Below are positions 1 through 9,007 of a stretch of 12,615 nt of DNA, in pieces. A program made the position numbers and the translations under genes. The notes under the pieces were generated by a model. It had not been told where the DNA came from and searched no databases. It saw only the letters and a list, made by a program, of their open reading frames with translations. This DNA comes from Verrucomicrobiota bacterium. GTDB lineage: Bacteria > Verrucomicrobiota > Verrucomicrobiia > Verrucomicrobiales > DEV007. The stretch is taken from positions 1-12,615 of the forward strand of contig JAQCER010000028.1 in the NCBI GenBank assembly GCA_027618625.1. The letters are read 5' to 3'. The stretch's first letter is position 1; each line of letters starts with the position of its first letter.

Positions 1-1
1 T

Positions 2-856
2 GGTTTCGATGGAACGGTCGTGGGTGGCGAGGTGGAGTTCGGCCAGCCAGGTGCCAATGATGCTACCGGCACCGCAGCGTCGTTCCCTGACAACGGACAC
101 ATCGATGTTCCTTTCAGTCCTGAATTGAATCCAGGCACCCAAGAGCCTGATGGGGCCGAAAGCTTTACGGTGACGGTATGGTGCAATGCCACTGACACGG
201 CAGGATTCAACTCACCATTTACGTCCCGCGAGGACAGCGGTGCGAGTGTGAATGGTCCCATCATCTACAACACGCCCGAAAATGTTTGGTCGTTCTGGGG
301 AGGCAACAACGGTCCCTCCGGTGCTTGGAACCCACTGAACCACACGGAGGGAACGACTGTGGGAACCTGGCAACACATCGCGATCAGCTATGATTCTGAA
401 ACACTTACGAAGACCCTCTACGTAGATGGCGAAGTCGCTCAAATGAGCGAAGGAATAGGCATCTCGCCCAACGCCGTCCGTGACTTGCACATCGGCTCGG
501 GCCAGGACGACGGCAACAATTTTTTCTGGAACGGGCTGCTGGATGATGTCGGATACTTCCGCGTCGCTCTTACCACAGACGAAATCCAGAAAGTCATGGA
601 AAATGGCGTTGCTGGTGCGTCGTCCCGTTTCGTTTTCCAAATTACAGAGGTGAAACTGGCAGGAAACGAGGTAACGCTGAAGTTCACCTCGCGGCCTGGA
701 GCGATCTACTCGATCGAGCGCACGTCGGCCCTTGATGGTGCGTGGGGCGAACTTGACGACGGTATCGAAAGTCAGGGCGAAATCACCGAATTTACCGATC
801 CGACCCTTTCTGACCCCATACCTGCGAGCCTTTATTACCGAATTATCCAACAGTAG
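2..856 (+). CDS. LamG (concanavalin A-like) domain protein, 5' partial
   Basis: The frame is open to the left window edge, so the signal peptide and true start lie outside. The internal GTG at 20 is not a credible start, because the codons before it (FDGTVV) already align with the neighbouring paralog (HNGAVV). Nearly all of the visible part up to about 620 is a LamG/concanavalin-like beta-sandwich, with conserved blocks SFWGGNNGPSGAWNPLN, VGTWQHIAI and LHIGSGQDDGNNFFW; such folds usually bind carbohydrate or serve as adhesion modules. From about 625 to the TAG at 854-856 follows a roughly 75-residue beta-rich segment (ITEVKLAGNEVTLKF ... ASLYYRIIQQ). It resembles the short C-terminal domain that ends many exported Verrucomicrobia proteins ('geometry of a source with a score, then YYR'). 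No PEP-CTERM tail is present, unlike the next gene. Extracellular location is inferred from the paralog's signal peptide. Ligand unknown. Confidence 0.8.
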   Translation, partial: GFDGTVVGGEVEFGQPGANDATGTAASFPDNGHIDVPFSPELNPGTQEPDGAESFTVTVWCNATDTAGFNSPFTSREDSGASVNGPIIYNTPENVWSFWGGNNGPSGAWNPLNHTEGTTVGTWQHIAISYDSETLTKTLYVDGEVAQMSEGIGISPNAVRDLHIGSGQDDGNNFFWNGLLDDVGYFRVALTTDEIQKVMENGVAGASSRFVFQITEVKLAGNEVTLKFTSRPGAIYSIERTSALDGAWGELDDGIESQGEITEFTDPTLSDPIPASLYYRIIQQ

Positions 857-957
857 TATCAGCAAAAAGCACAACTCTAGTCTTTACACACTAGCCAACA
901 CATGCAAAAACCAGTTGATCTCCAGTTTCCGAGTCCTAATAATTGAGTTCCTGAATC

Positions 958-1767
958 ATGAAAAGAATATTACAGCTTACCGGGTTAGCGGCAATTTTTG
1001 CTCTGCCCACCATTGCAGGTGCGGCCTTGGTCGCGTGGTATCCACTCGATACGGATGCAAATGATGCCTCTGGAAATGGTCACAACGGGGCCGTAGTGGG
1101 TGGAACCGTCGCGTTTGGTCAAGCCGGAGCCAATGCAGGAACCGGCCTATCCGCCGACTTCCCTGACAACGGTCACATTGATGTGCCTTGGAGTGCATCG
1201 CTGAATCCTGGGATTCAAGGGGTGAACGGATCTGGTAGTTTCACGATGTCCGTGTGGGTAAATGCATCCAGTACGGCTGGATTCAACTCACCACTCACCG
1301 CCCGTGAAGATAATGGTGCGACTGTAAATGGGCCCATCATCTACAACACCCCTGAAAACATCTGGTCTTTCTGGGGTGGTAATAATGGCCCTTCTGGAGC
1401 CTGGAATCCACTCAATGCTGTCACCGGAACCACCGTGGGAACATGGCAACACATTGCTATTACCTATGACGCCCCGACGACTTCTCGAGTCCTCTACATC
1501 GACGGTGAGTCCGCCGCCACCTCAAACGTAGGGATCTCTGCAAACGCGGTGAGGGATCTGCACATCGGATCTGGCCAGGACGACGGCAACAACTTTTTCT
1601 GGGCGGGCCGGCTCGACGACGTCGGCATCTGGAATGAGAGTCTCAGCCAGAGTCAGATTCAAGGCATCATGACGGGAGGCATCGCCGCCGTTGTTCCCGA
1701 GCCGTCCGTAGCTGTATTGGCAAGTATGGGAGGGCTGCTCCTGTTCTTGCGCAGGCGCAATCGTTAA
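958..1767 (+). CDS. LamG domain protein with PEP-CTERM sorting signal
   Basis: A 269-residue exported protein. Residues 1-22 form a signal peptide (MKRILQLTGLAAIF..., likely cleaved after AGA). Residues about 25-235 are a LamG/concanavalin-like domain beginning VAWYPLD and containing WSFWGGNNGPSGAWNPLN and AVRDLHIGSGQDDGNNFFW. Residues about 245-269 are a PEP-CTERM tail: VPEPS, a hydrophobic helix, then RRRNR. In known systems an exosortase recognises such a tail and processes the protein at the membrane, often in exopolysaccharide-making bacteria; no exosortase gene is in this window. The ATG at 958 is chosen because it gives the complete signal peptide; no clear Shine-Dalgarno precedes it. 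The gene starts 101 nt after its paralog on the same strand and could be co-transcribed with it. A strong terminator follows. Ligand and exact surface role cannot be read from the sequence. Confidence 0.9.
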   Translation: MKRILQLTGLAAIFALPTIAGAALVAWYPLDTDANDASGNGHNGAVVGGTVAFGQAGANAGTGLSADFPDNGHIDVPWSASLNPGIQGVNGSGSFTMSVWVNASSTAGFNSPLTAREDNGATVNGPIIYNTPENIWSFWGGNNGPSGAWNPLNAVTGTTVGTWQHIAITYDAPTTSRVLYIDGESAATSNVGISANAVRDLHIGSGQDDGNNFFWAGRLDDVGIWNESLSQSQIQGIMTGGIAAVVPEPSVAVLASMGGLLLFLRRRNR

Positions 1768-1796
1768 CCCGGCCAGCGTGCCGATCCTTTCCACCG

Positions 1797-1832
1797 AAGA
1801 GCCCGCTCGATTTTTCCGTGCGGGCTCTTTTT
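1797..1832 (+). terminator. Rho-independent terminator after the LamG pair
   Basis: A perfect 10-bp stem, AAGAGCCCGC (1797-1806) with GCGGGCTCTT (1820-1829), has a 13-nt loop and runs into a T tract (1828-1832). It lies 29 nt after the stop of the PEP-CTERM gene and 66 nt before the chosen start of the next gene. It should therefore end the LamG transcript and make the FG-GAP protein gene a separate transcription unit, whose promoter would have to sit between about 1833 and 1898. The A-rich left arm is weak as a terminator for the opposite strand. Confidence 0.9.
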
Positions 1833-1898
1833 GCTTGTATGCATACTCGCGTCCGATCGAGTTCCTCCCATGTTCCGGTTCGATTACCATTCCCGCTG

Positions 1899-4800
1899 AT
1901 GAATCGATGGAAGTTTTTACTCGCTCTCGTCGCATCTGGCGCCGTCATCTGCCTTCCCGCCATTTCGCAAGAAGTGGTTTCCGTCAAACTCGAAGGACTG
2001 CGCAAAGCGGATGGAGCGACACTCTTTGACAAACTGGACCTGAAGTCGACAGGCATCGATTTTGTCCACCGATGGCAGCCTCCAGAAAAATGGTCGGAGC
2101 AAATCAGTGGATCGTTCACTGGAGGTGGGGTCTGCATTGCTGATTACAACAACGATGATCTTCCCGACGTTTTCCTCACACGCACAACGGATGGTGGTCG
2201 ACTCTACAGGAATCTTGGAGACTTCAAATTCGTAGACGCTACCGTCGATACTGGAATCGCATCGCCCGGAGTCTGGGGCGCAGGGGCAACGTGGGCGGAC
2301 GTCAACAATGATGGCTGGCTCGATCTCTACCTGTGCGCCTTTGACTCACCGAACCGTCTTTTTATCAATGTAAGAGGAGAAAAATTCGAAGAAAGAGGCA
2401 CGGAGTATCAGGTTGATTTCAACGGAGCGAGCATCATGTGCGCCTTCAGCGACTATGATCTCGATGGCGATCTGGACGCCTATCTGCTGACCAACCGCAT
2501 CCCCCCTCCCCCCGAGATGGCGAATGATCCCTTCAAGCTCGTCCCCGGACCAGACGGCGAGCCGGTTATCGAACCGGAGAAATTTCAGGAGTATGTCGGA
2601 GTCATCAAACGGCCCGATGGAAAATTCGAGCAAATCGTCGCCGGGCAGTTCGATCACTTGCTCATGAATCACGATGGGAAGTTCTTTGATGTCAGCAAGC
2701 ATGCCGGCATCAAGGGCGGCGACTATGGCCTATCGGCCACCTGGTGGGACTACAATGATGACGGATTGCCGGATCTTTACGTAGCCAACGATTTTTTTGG
2801 TGCCGACAAACTCTATCGTAACGATGGCAAGGGGAAGTTTACGGACGTGATTTCCAAAGCGATGCCGCACACGCCATGGTTTTCCATGGGATCGGATGTT
2901 GCCGACATCAATAACGATGGGTTGTTCGACTACATGGCCTCCGACATGGCTGGCAGCGATCACTACAAGCAGAAGATGTCGATGGGGAACATGACCGGAC
3001 TGAAAAGTGATTCCTGGTTCCTCAACGCACCGGTACCTCCGCAATACATGCGCAATGCGGTCTACCTCAACACTGGCACAGAGCGCTTCATGGAAGTAGC
3101 CCACCTGGCAGGGCTCGATGCAACCGACTGGACCTGGGCAATCAAGTTTGGTGATTTCGATTGCGATGGTCGCGAGGATCTTTTTGTCACAACGGGCATG
3201 AGCCGGGACTGGTTCAATAGCGACCTGCGGAACCAGGAAGAAAAACTGATTCTGGACAATGGCAAGGCTGCCGCGAACGCTTTTTGGTTGGCACAGAAGC
3301 CACTGGCACTCAGAAATTGGGCGTTCCGCAACGAAGGCGATCTGAAATTCGGAGACGTCTCGAAAGATTGGGGACTCGGGGTAGATCCCACGGTCAGTTA
3401 TGGCGCTGCCCTGGGAGATCTGGACCGTGACGGAGACCTCGACCTTGTCGTGAACAATTTTGAAGGAGAAGCAGGGGTGTATCGGAACGGCTCGAGCAAC
3501 GAGAACCGGATCGCGATCCGCCTTGTCGGAGCCAAGTCCAACCACTGGGGGGTGGGTGCGATGCTGCGTGCAGAACTGGACTCCGAACCGAAGATTCAAG
3601 CCAGGACGGTTTCCCTGTCTCGTGGATTCATGTCGGCGAACGAGCCGCTGGTCCACTTCGGTCTGGGCGCGAACACATCCATCCGCAAATTGGCAATCCG
3701 GTGGCCTGGCGGCACGGTTCATACAGTGAACAATCTTGCCGCAGGCATGCTTCACACGATTACGGAACCTACGGGAAAGGAAAGTGGGGCTACTCTGGTC
3801 GCAAAGAAAACACCGATGTTTGTTCAGTCGGACAAGGTGCCAGCCGTTAGAACGATAGAAAAAGATTACGACGACTTCGCCCGGCAGCCGTTGCTCTCGA
3901 ACAGGCATTCTCAACTGGGCCCTGGAATCGCAGTCGCTGATGTCAATGGTGATGGCTACGATGATTATTACGTGAGCGCCCCAGCGGGATCAGCGGGTGC
4001 CATCTATTCCCAGGTGGAAGGCGGCGGCAGCCGGATCCTGTCTGAAGACGTGTTCCGCCCACACGCGGGATCTGAAGACATGGCCCCACTCTTTCTTGAT
4101 TCCGATGGCGATGGCGATCAGGACCTGTATGTCGTCAGTGGCGGCGTCGAATGCGAGCCGGACAGTCCACTGTTGCGTGATCGGCTCTACCTGAACGACG
4201 GTAAGGGCAATTTTTCGAGGGCCCCCGTAGAGCTGCTTCCGGATCTTCGTGAGAGTGGATCGGTTGCCTGCGGGGCAGACTTCGACCGCGATGGCGATCT
4301 CGATCTGTTCGTCGGCGGCCGGATTGTGCCGGGGCGTTTTCCTGAATCGCCCTCAAGTCGCTTGCTGCGCAATGATCAGGGAAAATTTACCGAAGTGGGA
4401 GCCGGGCGCTTTTCAGGCATGGCGACGTCGGCCCTATGGTCAGATGTTGACGATGACGGATGGATTGATCTACTCGTCACCCACGAGTGGGGACCAGTCC
4501 GGCTCTATCAGAATCAACTGGGAACCCTCCAAGACGCAGTGGCGATTTCGAGAACCGGCTGGTGGAACAGCATTGCAGGTGGCGATTTCGATCAGGACGG
4601 CGATATGGATTATGTGGTTGGCAATTTTGGCCTCAATACCAAGTACCACGCCTCAGCAGAGGAGCCAGCCGTCCTCTACTACGGAGATGTCGATGGCTCG
4701 GGGACGAATCGAATCATCGAAGCCGTTCATGAAGGCCACGAGATTTACCCCGTTCGCGGGTTCAGTTGCTCCAGCACTGCCATCCCGTCACTGACCCGAA

Positions 4801-5558
4801 AGGTCTCGTCCTTTCACGCCTTCGCTGCAGCAACGCTGACTGATCTGTACGACAAGGCGCGCCTGAACGACGCGATCAAGCTCGAAGCACAAGAACTGGA
4901 GTCTGGTGTGCTGATGAATTTGGGGAAGGGGAAGTTCTCATTCAAATCATTGCCTCGATTGGCCCAGGCATCGCCGATTTTCGGAATTGCTGTAGCGGAT
5001 CTCGATGCTGACGGTTTGTCGGATCTGCTGGTAGCGCAGAATTTTTACAGTCCACAGAATGAAACTGGAAACCTCGATGGCGGAGTGAGTCTATTGCTGC
5101 GCGGAAAAGGTGATGCTGAATTTGAACCCGTCTGGCCGCATGCAAGTGGCATCGTTGTTCCCAGTGACGCGAAGGCACTCGTCATCACCTCGAGGGAAGC
5201 CACGACGGCACCCATCTTCCTCTTTGGCGTCAACAACGGGCAATCTCTCGCGTTCGAGAGTTCTTCTCTCGGCAAGACTGCCTGGCACCAGGTCGAGTTG
5301 ACGGGGCTCAAGGGTAATCCTACTGCAGTGGGCTCAAGAGTGACCCTGGTGTTCGACAACGAAACCTCCTCTACCATCGATGCCAACGCGGGCGGGGGAT
5401 ACCTTTCGCAGCATTCCGCCCGGCCTTCTTTCGCCGTGCCTCAAGGCCGAAGAGCAGCCCGCGTCAACGTCCGCTGGCCGGACGGCACCGAAAGCAGCAC
5501 AGACATCAAGCCCGGGTCAAGCCGCACCGTCATCAGGCAAGCGCCTGCAGGCAGATAG
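1899..5558 (+). CDS. Secreted FG-GAP/VCBS repeat protein with two ASPIC/UnbV domains (CRTAC1-like)
   Basis: A 1219-residue protein starting at the ATG that gives a signal peptide (MNRWKFLLALVASGAVICLP..., cleavage probably near AIS/Q). Fourteen calcium-loop motifs of the DxDxDG type mark beta-propeller blades. Seven lie at residues about 82, 134, 185, 284, 336, 419 and 507 (for example DVNNDGWLD, DLDRDGDLD). They are followed by an ASPIC/UnbV domain at about 537-624 (FGLGANTSIRKLAIRWPGG). A second set lies at about 681, 734, 794, 849, 896, 930 (degenerate, DVDGSGTNR) and 1034, followed by a second ASPIC/UnbV domain at about 1129-1219 (RAARVNVRWPDGT). The protein is thus two propeller-UnbV modules in series, a layout common in large exported proteins of Verrucomicrobia and Planctomycetes. 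The family is linked to calcium-dependent adhesion or binding outside the cytoplasm; no enzymatic activity can be assigned. It stands alone between a terminator and the convergent gcvP. Confidence 0.9.
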   Translation: MNRWKFLLALVASGAVICLPAISQEVVSVKLEGLRKADGATLFDKLDLKSTGIDFVHRWQPPEKWSEQISGSFTGGGVCIADYNNDDLPDVFLTRTTDGGRLYRNLGDFKFVDATVDTGIASPGVWGAGATWADVNNDGWLDLYLCAFDSPNRLFINVRGEKFEERGTEYQVDFNGASIMCAFSDYDLDGDLDAYLLTNRIPPPPEMANDPFKLVPGPDGEPVIEPEKFQEYVGVIKRPDGKFEQIVAGQFDHLLMNHDGKFFDVSKHAGIKGGDYGLSATWWDYNDDGLPDLYVANDFFGADKLYRNDGKGKFTDVISKAMPHTPWFSMGSDVADINNDGLFDYMASDMAGSDHYKQKMSMGNMTGLKSDSWFLNAPVPPQYMRNAVYLNTGTERFMEVAHLAGLDATDWTWAIKFGDFDCDGREDLFVTTGMSRDWFNSDLRNQEEKLILDNGKAAANAFWLAQKPLALRNWAFRNEGDLKFGDVSKDWGLGVDPTVSYGAALGDLDRDGDLDLVVNNFEGEAGVYRNGSSNENRIAIRLVGAKSNHWGVGAMLRAELDSEPKIQARTVSLSRGFMSANEPLVHFGLGANTSIRKLAIRWPGGTVHTVNNLAAGMLHTITEPTGKESGATLVAKKTPMFVQSDKVPAVRTIEKDYDDFARQPLLSNRHSQLGPGIAVADVNGDGYDDYYVSAPAGSAGAIYSQVEGGGSRILSEDVFRPHAGSEDMAPLFLDSDGDGDQDLYVVSGGVECEPDSPLLRDRLYLNDGKGNFSRAPVELLPDLRESGSVACGADFDRDGDLDLFVGGRIVPGRFPESPSSRLLRNDQGKFTEVGAGRFSGMATSALWSDVDDDGWIDLLVTHEWGPVRLYQNQLGTLQDAVAISRTGWWNSIAGGDFDQDGDMDYVVGNFGLNTKYHASAEEPAVLYYGDVDGSGTNRIIEAVHEGHEIYPVRGFSCSSTAIPSLTRKVSSFHAFAAATLTDLYDKARLNDAIKLEAQELESGVLMNLGKGKFSFKSLPRLAQASPIFGIAVADLDADGLSDLLVAQNFYSPQNETGNLDGGVSLLLRGKGDAEFEPVWPHASGIVVPSDAKALVITSREATTAPIFLFGVNNGQSLAFESSSLGKTAWHQVELTGLKGNPTAVGSRVTLVFDNETSSTIDANAGGGYLSQHSARPSFAVPQGRRAARVNVRWPDGTESSTDIKPGSSRTVIRQAPAGR

Positions 5559-5649
5559 CTGGCTAGTTTCCGAATCCCAGCATCCTCAACACCGATCGCA
5601 AAAATGCTTGTCGTCGACTCGGCTGGCATTGTACTCGCCGCTCACTGAC

Positions 5650-8535
5650 TCATTCGATGAACTGGGCTTGTGGCAACTCTCGTGCTCCCAGCGGTGCTTG
5701 TGCTGCCTTTTCTTCGGCGTAGTCTTCCAGTGGTGCGCAAGTGCAGATGAGGTTCTTGTCCCCGTAGACGTTGTCGATGCGGCCGACGACTGGCCAGAAC
5801 TTGTGGTGGCGGGTCCAGTCGCTTGGATAGGCGGCACACTCGCGGGAGTAGGGCATGTCCCATGTGTCGGAGAGCAGGGACTGCGCGGTATGCGGCGCGT
5901 TCTTGAGCACATTCTGTTGCGCATCGGCCTCGCCATTTTTTACAGCACGGATTTCGCCGTGAATGGCGATCATGGCGTCGCAGAAACGATCGAGCTCGAC
6001 TTTCGATTCGCTTTCAGTCGGTTCAATCATGAGCGTGCCGGCAACGGGCCACGACATGGTAGGCGCATGGTAACCGTAGTCGATCAGCCGCTTGGCGACG
6101 TCTTCCACACCGATGCCGGCTTCTTCTTTGAAGTGGCGCAGGTCAATGATGCACTCGTGGGCGACCAGTCCGTCCTTGCCCCGGTAGAGGACGGGGTAAA
6201 AGTCCTGCAGACGCGTGGCGATGTAGTTGGCATTGATGATCGCCAGCTTCGTGGCATCGGTCAGTCCGCGCTCGCCCATCATGGCAATGTACATCCAGGA
6301 AATGGTGAGGATACTGGCGCTGCCGTAGTTCGCCGAGCAAACGGCACCAGTGTTAGCGTTGTTCCTGAGCGGATCGCCTGGCAGGAATGGCACTAGGTGC
6401 GCGGCTACACCGATGGGCCCGACGCCCGGGCCGCCGCCGCCGTGGGGAATGCAGAACGTCTTGTGCAGATTCAAGTGACAAAGGTCAGCTCCGATGGTGC
6501 CTGGACTGCAAAGGCCGACCTGTGCATTCATGTTCGCGCCATCCATGTAGACCTGGCCACTGTGGCTGTGGATCACTTCACAAATGTCGCGGATGCCCTC
6601 TTCGAACACGCCGTGGGTGGATGGATACGTCACCATCAGCGCAGCGAGTTCGGCACTGTGCTTATCGGCCTTGCTGCGCAAATCATCGATGTCGATGTTG
6701 CCGTGGTCATCGCACTTCACGGTGACGACTTTCATCCCGACCATGACGGCGCTGGCGGGATTGGTGCCGTGCGCAGACGTGGGGATAAGGCAAATGTTGC
6801 GACCGCGATCGCCGCGGCTCAGGTGGTAATGGCGAATCGCCAGCAGTCCGGCGTATTCACCCTGCGACCCTGCATTGGGCTGCAGCGAAACCGCAGCAAA
6901 TCCTGTGATTTCAGCAAGCCACTGCTCCAGCTCTGTGCACATGGCCACGTATCCCTCCACCTGGTCCGCTGGGACAAAGGGGTGCAGCGCATTCGTTTCC
7001 GGCCAGCTCAAAGGCAGCATCTCAGCAGTCGCGTTCAGCTTCATCGTGCAGGACCCAAGCGGAATCATCGACTCGTTCAATGCCAGATCGCGCAGCTCCA
7101 GGCGGTGCAAGTAGCGCAGCATCTCGGTCTCTGAATGGTATGAGACAAAAACCTTGTGTGCGAGGATCTCATCATGCCTCAATGCTGCTGACGGCAGGGC
7201 AAAAGTCTCACCAACAGCTTCTCCATCGATTCCGAAAACCTTGAGCAGAGCCGCGATGTCTGCATTCGTCGTAGTTTCATCGACCGCAATACGGATGTGA
7301 TCCGCATCGGGTTGTCCCAGGTTGAATCCGGCGGAGCGCGCAGCGCTCAAAATGGCAGCTGTCCGGTCACCAGTCGCGATCGTGATCGTGTCAAAGAACA
7401 TGACCGTCTCCACCTTGATCCCTGCACTCCGGAGTTGGGCTGCCAATCGCGCCGCCAAGCCATGCACACGCTTCGCGATCGAGCGTAGCCCCTCAGGGCC
7501 ATGGTAAACGGCATACATGGAAGCGATCACCGCAAGCAATACCTGCGCGGTGCAGATGTTGCTGGTCGCCTTGTCCCGGCGGATGTGTTGTTCACGCGTC
7601 TGCAGCGACAGGCGATACGCCGGATTCCCATGAACGTCACGCGATACGCCGACGATGCGGCCGGGAAGCTTGCGCTTCAGATCATCCTTCACTGCAATGA
7701 ATGCGGCATGCGGCCCGCCGAACCCTAACGGAACACCAAAACGCTGACTATTCCCGACCACGACATCCGCACCAAACTCCGCTGGAGCTTTGAGCAAAAC
7801 CAGACTCAGGATGTCGGCAGCGACAATACCCAGCGCGCCCAGTTCCTGAGCCGCTGCGATAAATTCAGTGTAGTCAGGAATTTCGCCATCCACTGCCGGA
7901 TACTGCACCAGCACCGCGAACAAGCCTTCGAGCCGCGACAAGTCGACGCTTTGAGGATCGCCCACGACTACCTCGATCCCCAACGGCTCGGCCCGCGTCT
8001 CCACCACCTTAATCGTTTGCGGCAGACAGCGCTCAGAAACGAAGATCGTCTTCGCTTGGCGGTGGCCTGCAATGGCGATGGCCATCGCTTCCGCTGCCGC
8101 CGTGCCCTCGTCGAGCAGCGACGCATTCGCTACGTCCAACCCCGTAAGATCGCAGATCATCGTCTGAAAATTGAGCAACGCCTCAAGCCGACCCTGCGCG
8201 ATTTCCGCCTGGTAAGGGGTGTAGGCCGTATACCAGCCCGGGTTCTCGAGAATATTCCGCTGAATCACAGGCGGCGTGATGCAGTTGCTGTAGCCCTGGC
8301 CGATCAGCGATTTGCGCAACTGGTTGCGCCCCAGTGTTGCCTTCAGGTCACTCAACGCCACGGCTTCCGATCGCGCTTCCGGGAGATTGTGGGGAGGCGG
8401 TAGCCGGATCGCCGCAGGCACTGTCGCGGCGATCAGGGCGTCAGCAGTCTCATAGCCGATGGCGCGCACCATCTCTGCCGTGTGCTCCGGCGATGATCCT
8501 AGATGGCGACGGGAAAACTCACGAGATTGGGACAT
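5650..8535 (-). CDS. gcvP: Glycine dehydrogenase (aminomethyl-transferring), P protein of the glycine cleavage system
   Basis: A 961-residue, PLP-dependent cytosolic enzyme that decarboxylates glycine and passes the aminomethyl group to the lipoyl arm of GcvH (EC 1.4.4.2). Length matches the single-chain bacterial form of about 950-960 residues, with both halves fused. The N-terminal half starts [12 protein letters not shown] and contains [20 protein letters not shown] and [15 protein letters not shown]. The C-terminal half contains [15 protein letters not shown] and [17 protein letters not shown]. Lys692 in this HK motif is the expected PLP-binding lysine. The C-terminus has the usual [13 protein letters not shown] block. 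The ATG at 8535 is chosen because homologs begin close to the RRHLG motif; the frame stays open 106 codons further upstream, but that part resembles no GcvP sequence. No gcvT, gcvH or lpd lies in the window, so the gene is separated from its partners at least locally. It converges on the FG-GAP gene with a 91-nt gap in which I see no terminator. Confidence 0.97.
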   Translation of the reverse strand: MSQSREFSRRHLGSSPEHTAEMVRAIGYETADALIAATVPAAIRLPPPHNLPEARSEAVALSDLKATLGRNQLRKSLIGQGYSNCITPPVIQRNILENPGWYTAYTPYQAEIAQGRLEALLNFQTMICDLTGLDVANASLLDEGTAAAEAMAIAIAGHRQAKTIFVSERCLPQTIKVVETRAEPLGIEVVVGDPQSVDLSRLEGLFAVLVQYPAVDGEIPDYTEFIAAAQELGALGIVAADILSLVLLKAPAEFGADVVVGNSQRFGVPLGFGGPHAAFIAVKDDLKRKLPGRIVGVSRDVHGNPAYRLSLQTREQHIRRDKATSNICTAQVLLAVIASMYAVYHGPEGLRSIAKRVHGLAARLAAQLRSAGIKVETVMFFDTITIATGDRTAAILSAARSAGFNLGQPDADHIRIAVDETTTNADIAALLKVFGIDGEAVGETFALPSAALRHDEILAHKVFVSYHSETEMLRYLHRLELRDLALNESMIPLGSCTMKLNATAEMLPLSWPETNALHPFVPADQVEGYVAMCTELEQWLAEITGFAAVSLQPNAGSQGEYAGLLAIRHYHLSRGDRGRNICLIPTSAHGTNPASAVMVGMKVVTVKCDDHGNIDIDDLRSKADKHSAELAALMVTYPSTHGVFEEGIRDICEVIHSHSGQVYMDGANMNAQVGLCSPGTIGADLCHLNLHKTFCIPHGGGGPGVGPIGVAAHLVPFLPGDPLRNNANTGAVCSANYGSASILTISWMYIAMMGERGLTDATKLAIINANYIATRLQDFYPVLYRGKDGLVAHECIIDLRHFKEEAGIGVEDVAKRLIDYGYHAPTMSWPVAGTLMIEPTESESKVELDRFCDAMIAIHGEIRAVKNGEADAQQNVLKNAPHTAQSLLSDTWDMPYSRECAAYPSDWTRHHKFWPVVGRIDNVYGDKNLICTCAPLEDYAEEKAAQAPLGARELPQAQFIE

Positions 8536-8818
8536 AAATGTGGGCGGATGCGTATGGTGTTTCTGGGTGGTAGCCTGACTTTCAAGCATGTAAGAACTGC
8601 CCACGAACCCTGTAAAGGTGGAATTCCTCTCTGTGCTCCAGAAATCTTCGTGACGATGGCGCCGCGCCTGCACCCATTGTTCCTCAAAGATCGGGCTATT
8701 ACCCCAGGCCCACAGGCAGCGATATTTGCTCTGGGGCGGACGAGCACCAACGGAGATGGTTTTGTTTGGAGTACTCTGGCTTGACAGAGATTTTCTGTCC
8801 GAGCCCTGTTCGTCCGGC

Positions 8819-8843
8819 AAAAAAGCGCCGTCAAGACCGGCGC
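8819..8843 (-). terminator. Intrinsic terminator-like hairpin, - strand
   Basis: Read on the - strand, GCGCCG (8843-8838), a 7-nt loop and CGGCGC (8830-8825) are followed by six T (8824-8819). The stem is short but all G-C. It lies about 165 nt after the stop of the membrane protein gene at 9008 and about 284 nt before the gcvP start. It could end the upstream transcript and isolate gcvP, or it could be an internal part of a repeat element. Confidence 0.6.
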
Positions 8844-8910
8844 ACTCCAGCACAAAGGCACGCGATCTTCCTCCGTCCGCAGTCGTGCAGCGTGGTAGAG
8901 CATCAAGGGA

Positions 8911-8928
8911 CTTGGACTGAAGTCCAAG
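8911..8928. repeat. Short perfect inverted repeat in the gcvP upstream spacer
   Basis: CTTGGACT (8911-8918) and AGTCCAAG (8921-8928) are perfect inverted arms separated by GA. As RNA the centre would open to a small loop, leaving about 7 bp. There is no T tract, so it is not a terminator. It could be an operator-like dyad or the conserved core of a dispersed repeat. Confidence 0.55.
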
Positions 8929-9007
8929 CTACGTTCATCCGATCAACGATGGCTATCGCGGGCGGGCTGTCATTCCCCGATTGAGCGCCGCTCAGCGCCA
9001 GCGCCCA

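Larger units (their letters stand above)
8536..9007. other. 472-nt spacer upstream of gcvP, possible dispersed intergenic repeat
   Basis: This gap separates the 234-residue membrane protein gene from gcvP, both on the - strand. It holds a terminator-like hairpin (8819-8843) and a short perfect palindrome (8911-8928). The rest has no recognisable gene. I looked for the glycine riboswitch that often precedes gcv genes and saw no convincing pair of its conserved core motifs. Several translated stretches, such as [16 protein letters not shown] on the - strand, look like the sort of sequence found many times as spurious short proteins in Verrucomicrobia and Planctomycetes genomes. That is a memory-based impression which makes a multi-copy intergenic element possible. 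The gcvP promoter must lie here or further upstream but cannot be placed with confidence. Confidence 0.5.

Noticed and set aside
1818..1898. In-frame 27-codon N-terminal extension of the FG-GAP protein from a GTG
   Set aside because: The GTG lies inside the terminator hairpin and the extension would bury a good signal peptide that starts at 1899.
2730..3914. 394-codon open frame on the - strand
   Set aside because: It lies entirely antisense within the FG-GAP gene, lacks domain-like sequence, and arises from the repetitive Asp/Gly codon pattern of the real gene.
5380..6396. 338-codon open frame on the + strand
   Set aside because: It overlaps the end of the FG-GAP gene in another frame and the 3' part of gcvP on the other strand; its sequence is the shadow of gcvP codons.
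8536..8853. In-frame 106-codon extension of gcvP
   Set aside because: It has no resemblance to GcvP, would make the protein about 11% too long, and spans a terminator-like T tract end; the ATG at 8535 gives the normal N-terminus.
8536..9007. Glycine riboswitch upstream of gcvP
   Set aside because: I could not find the paired conserved core motifs of the aptamer on the - strand; a covariance-model search would settle it.
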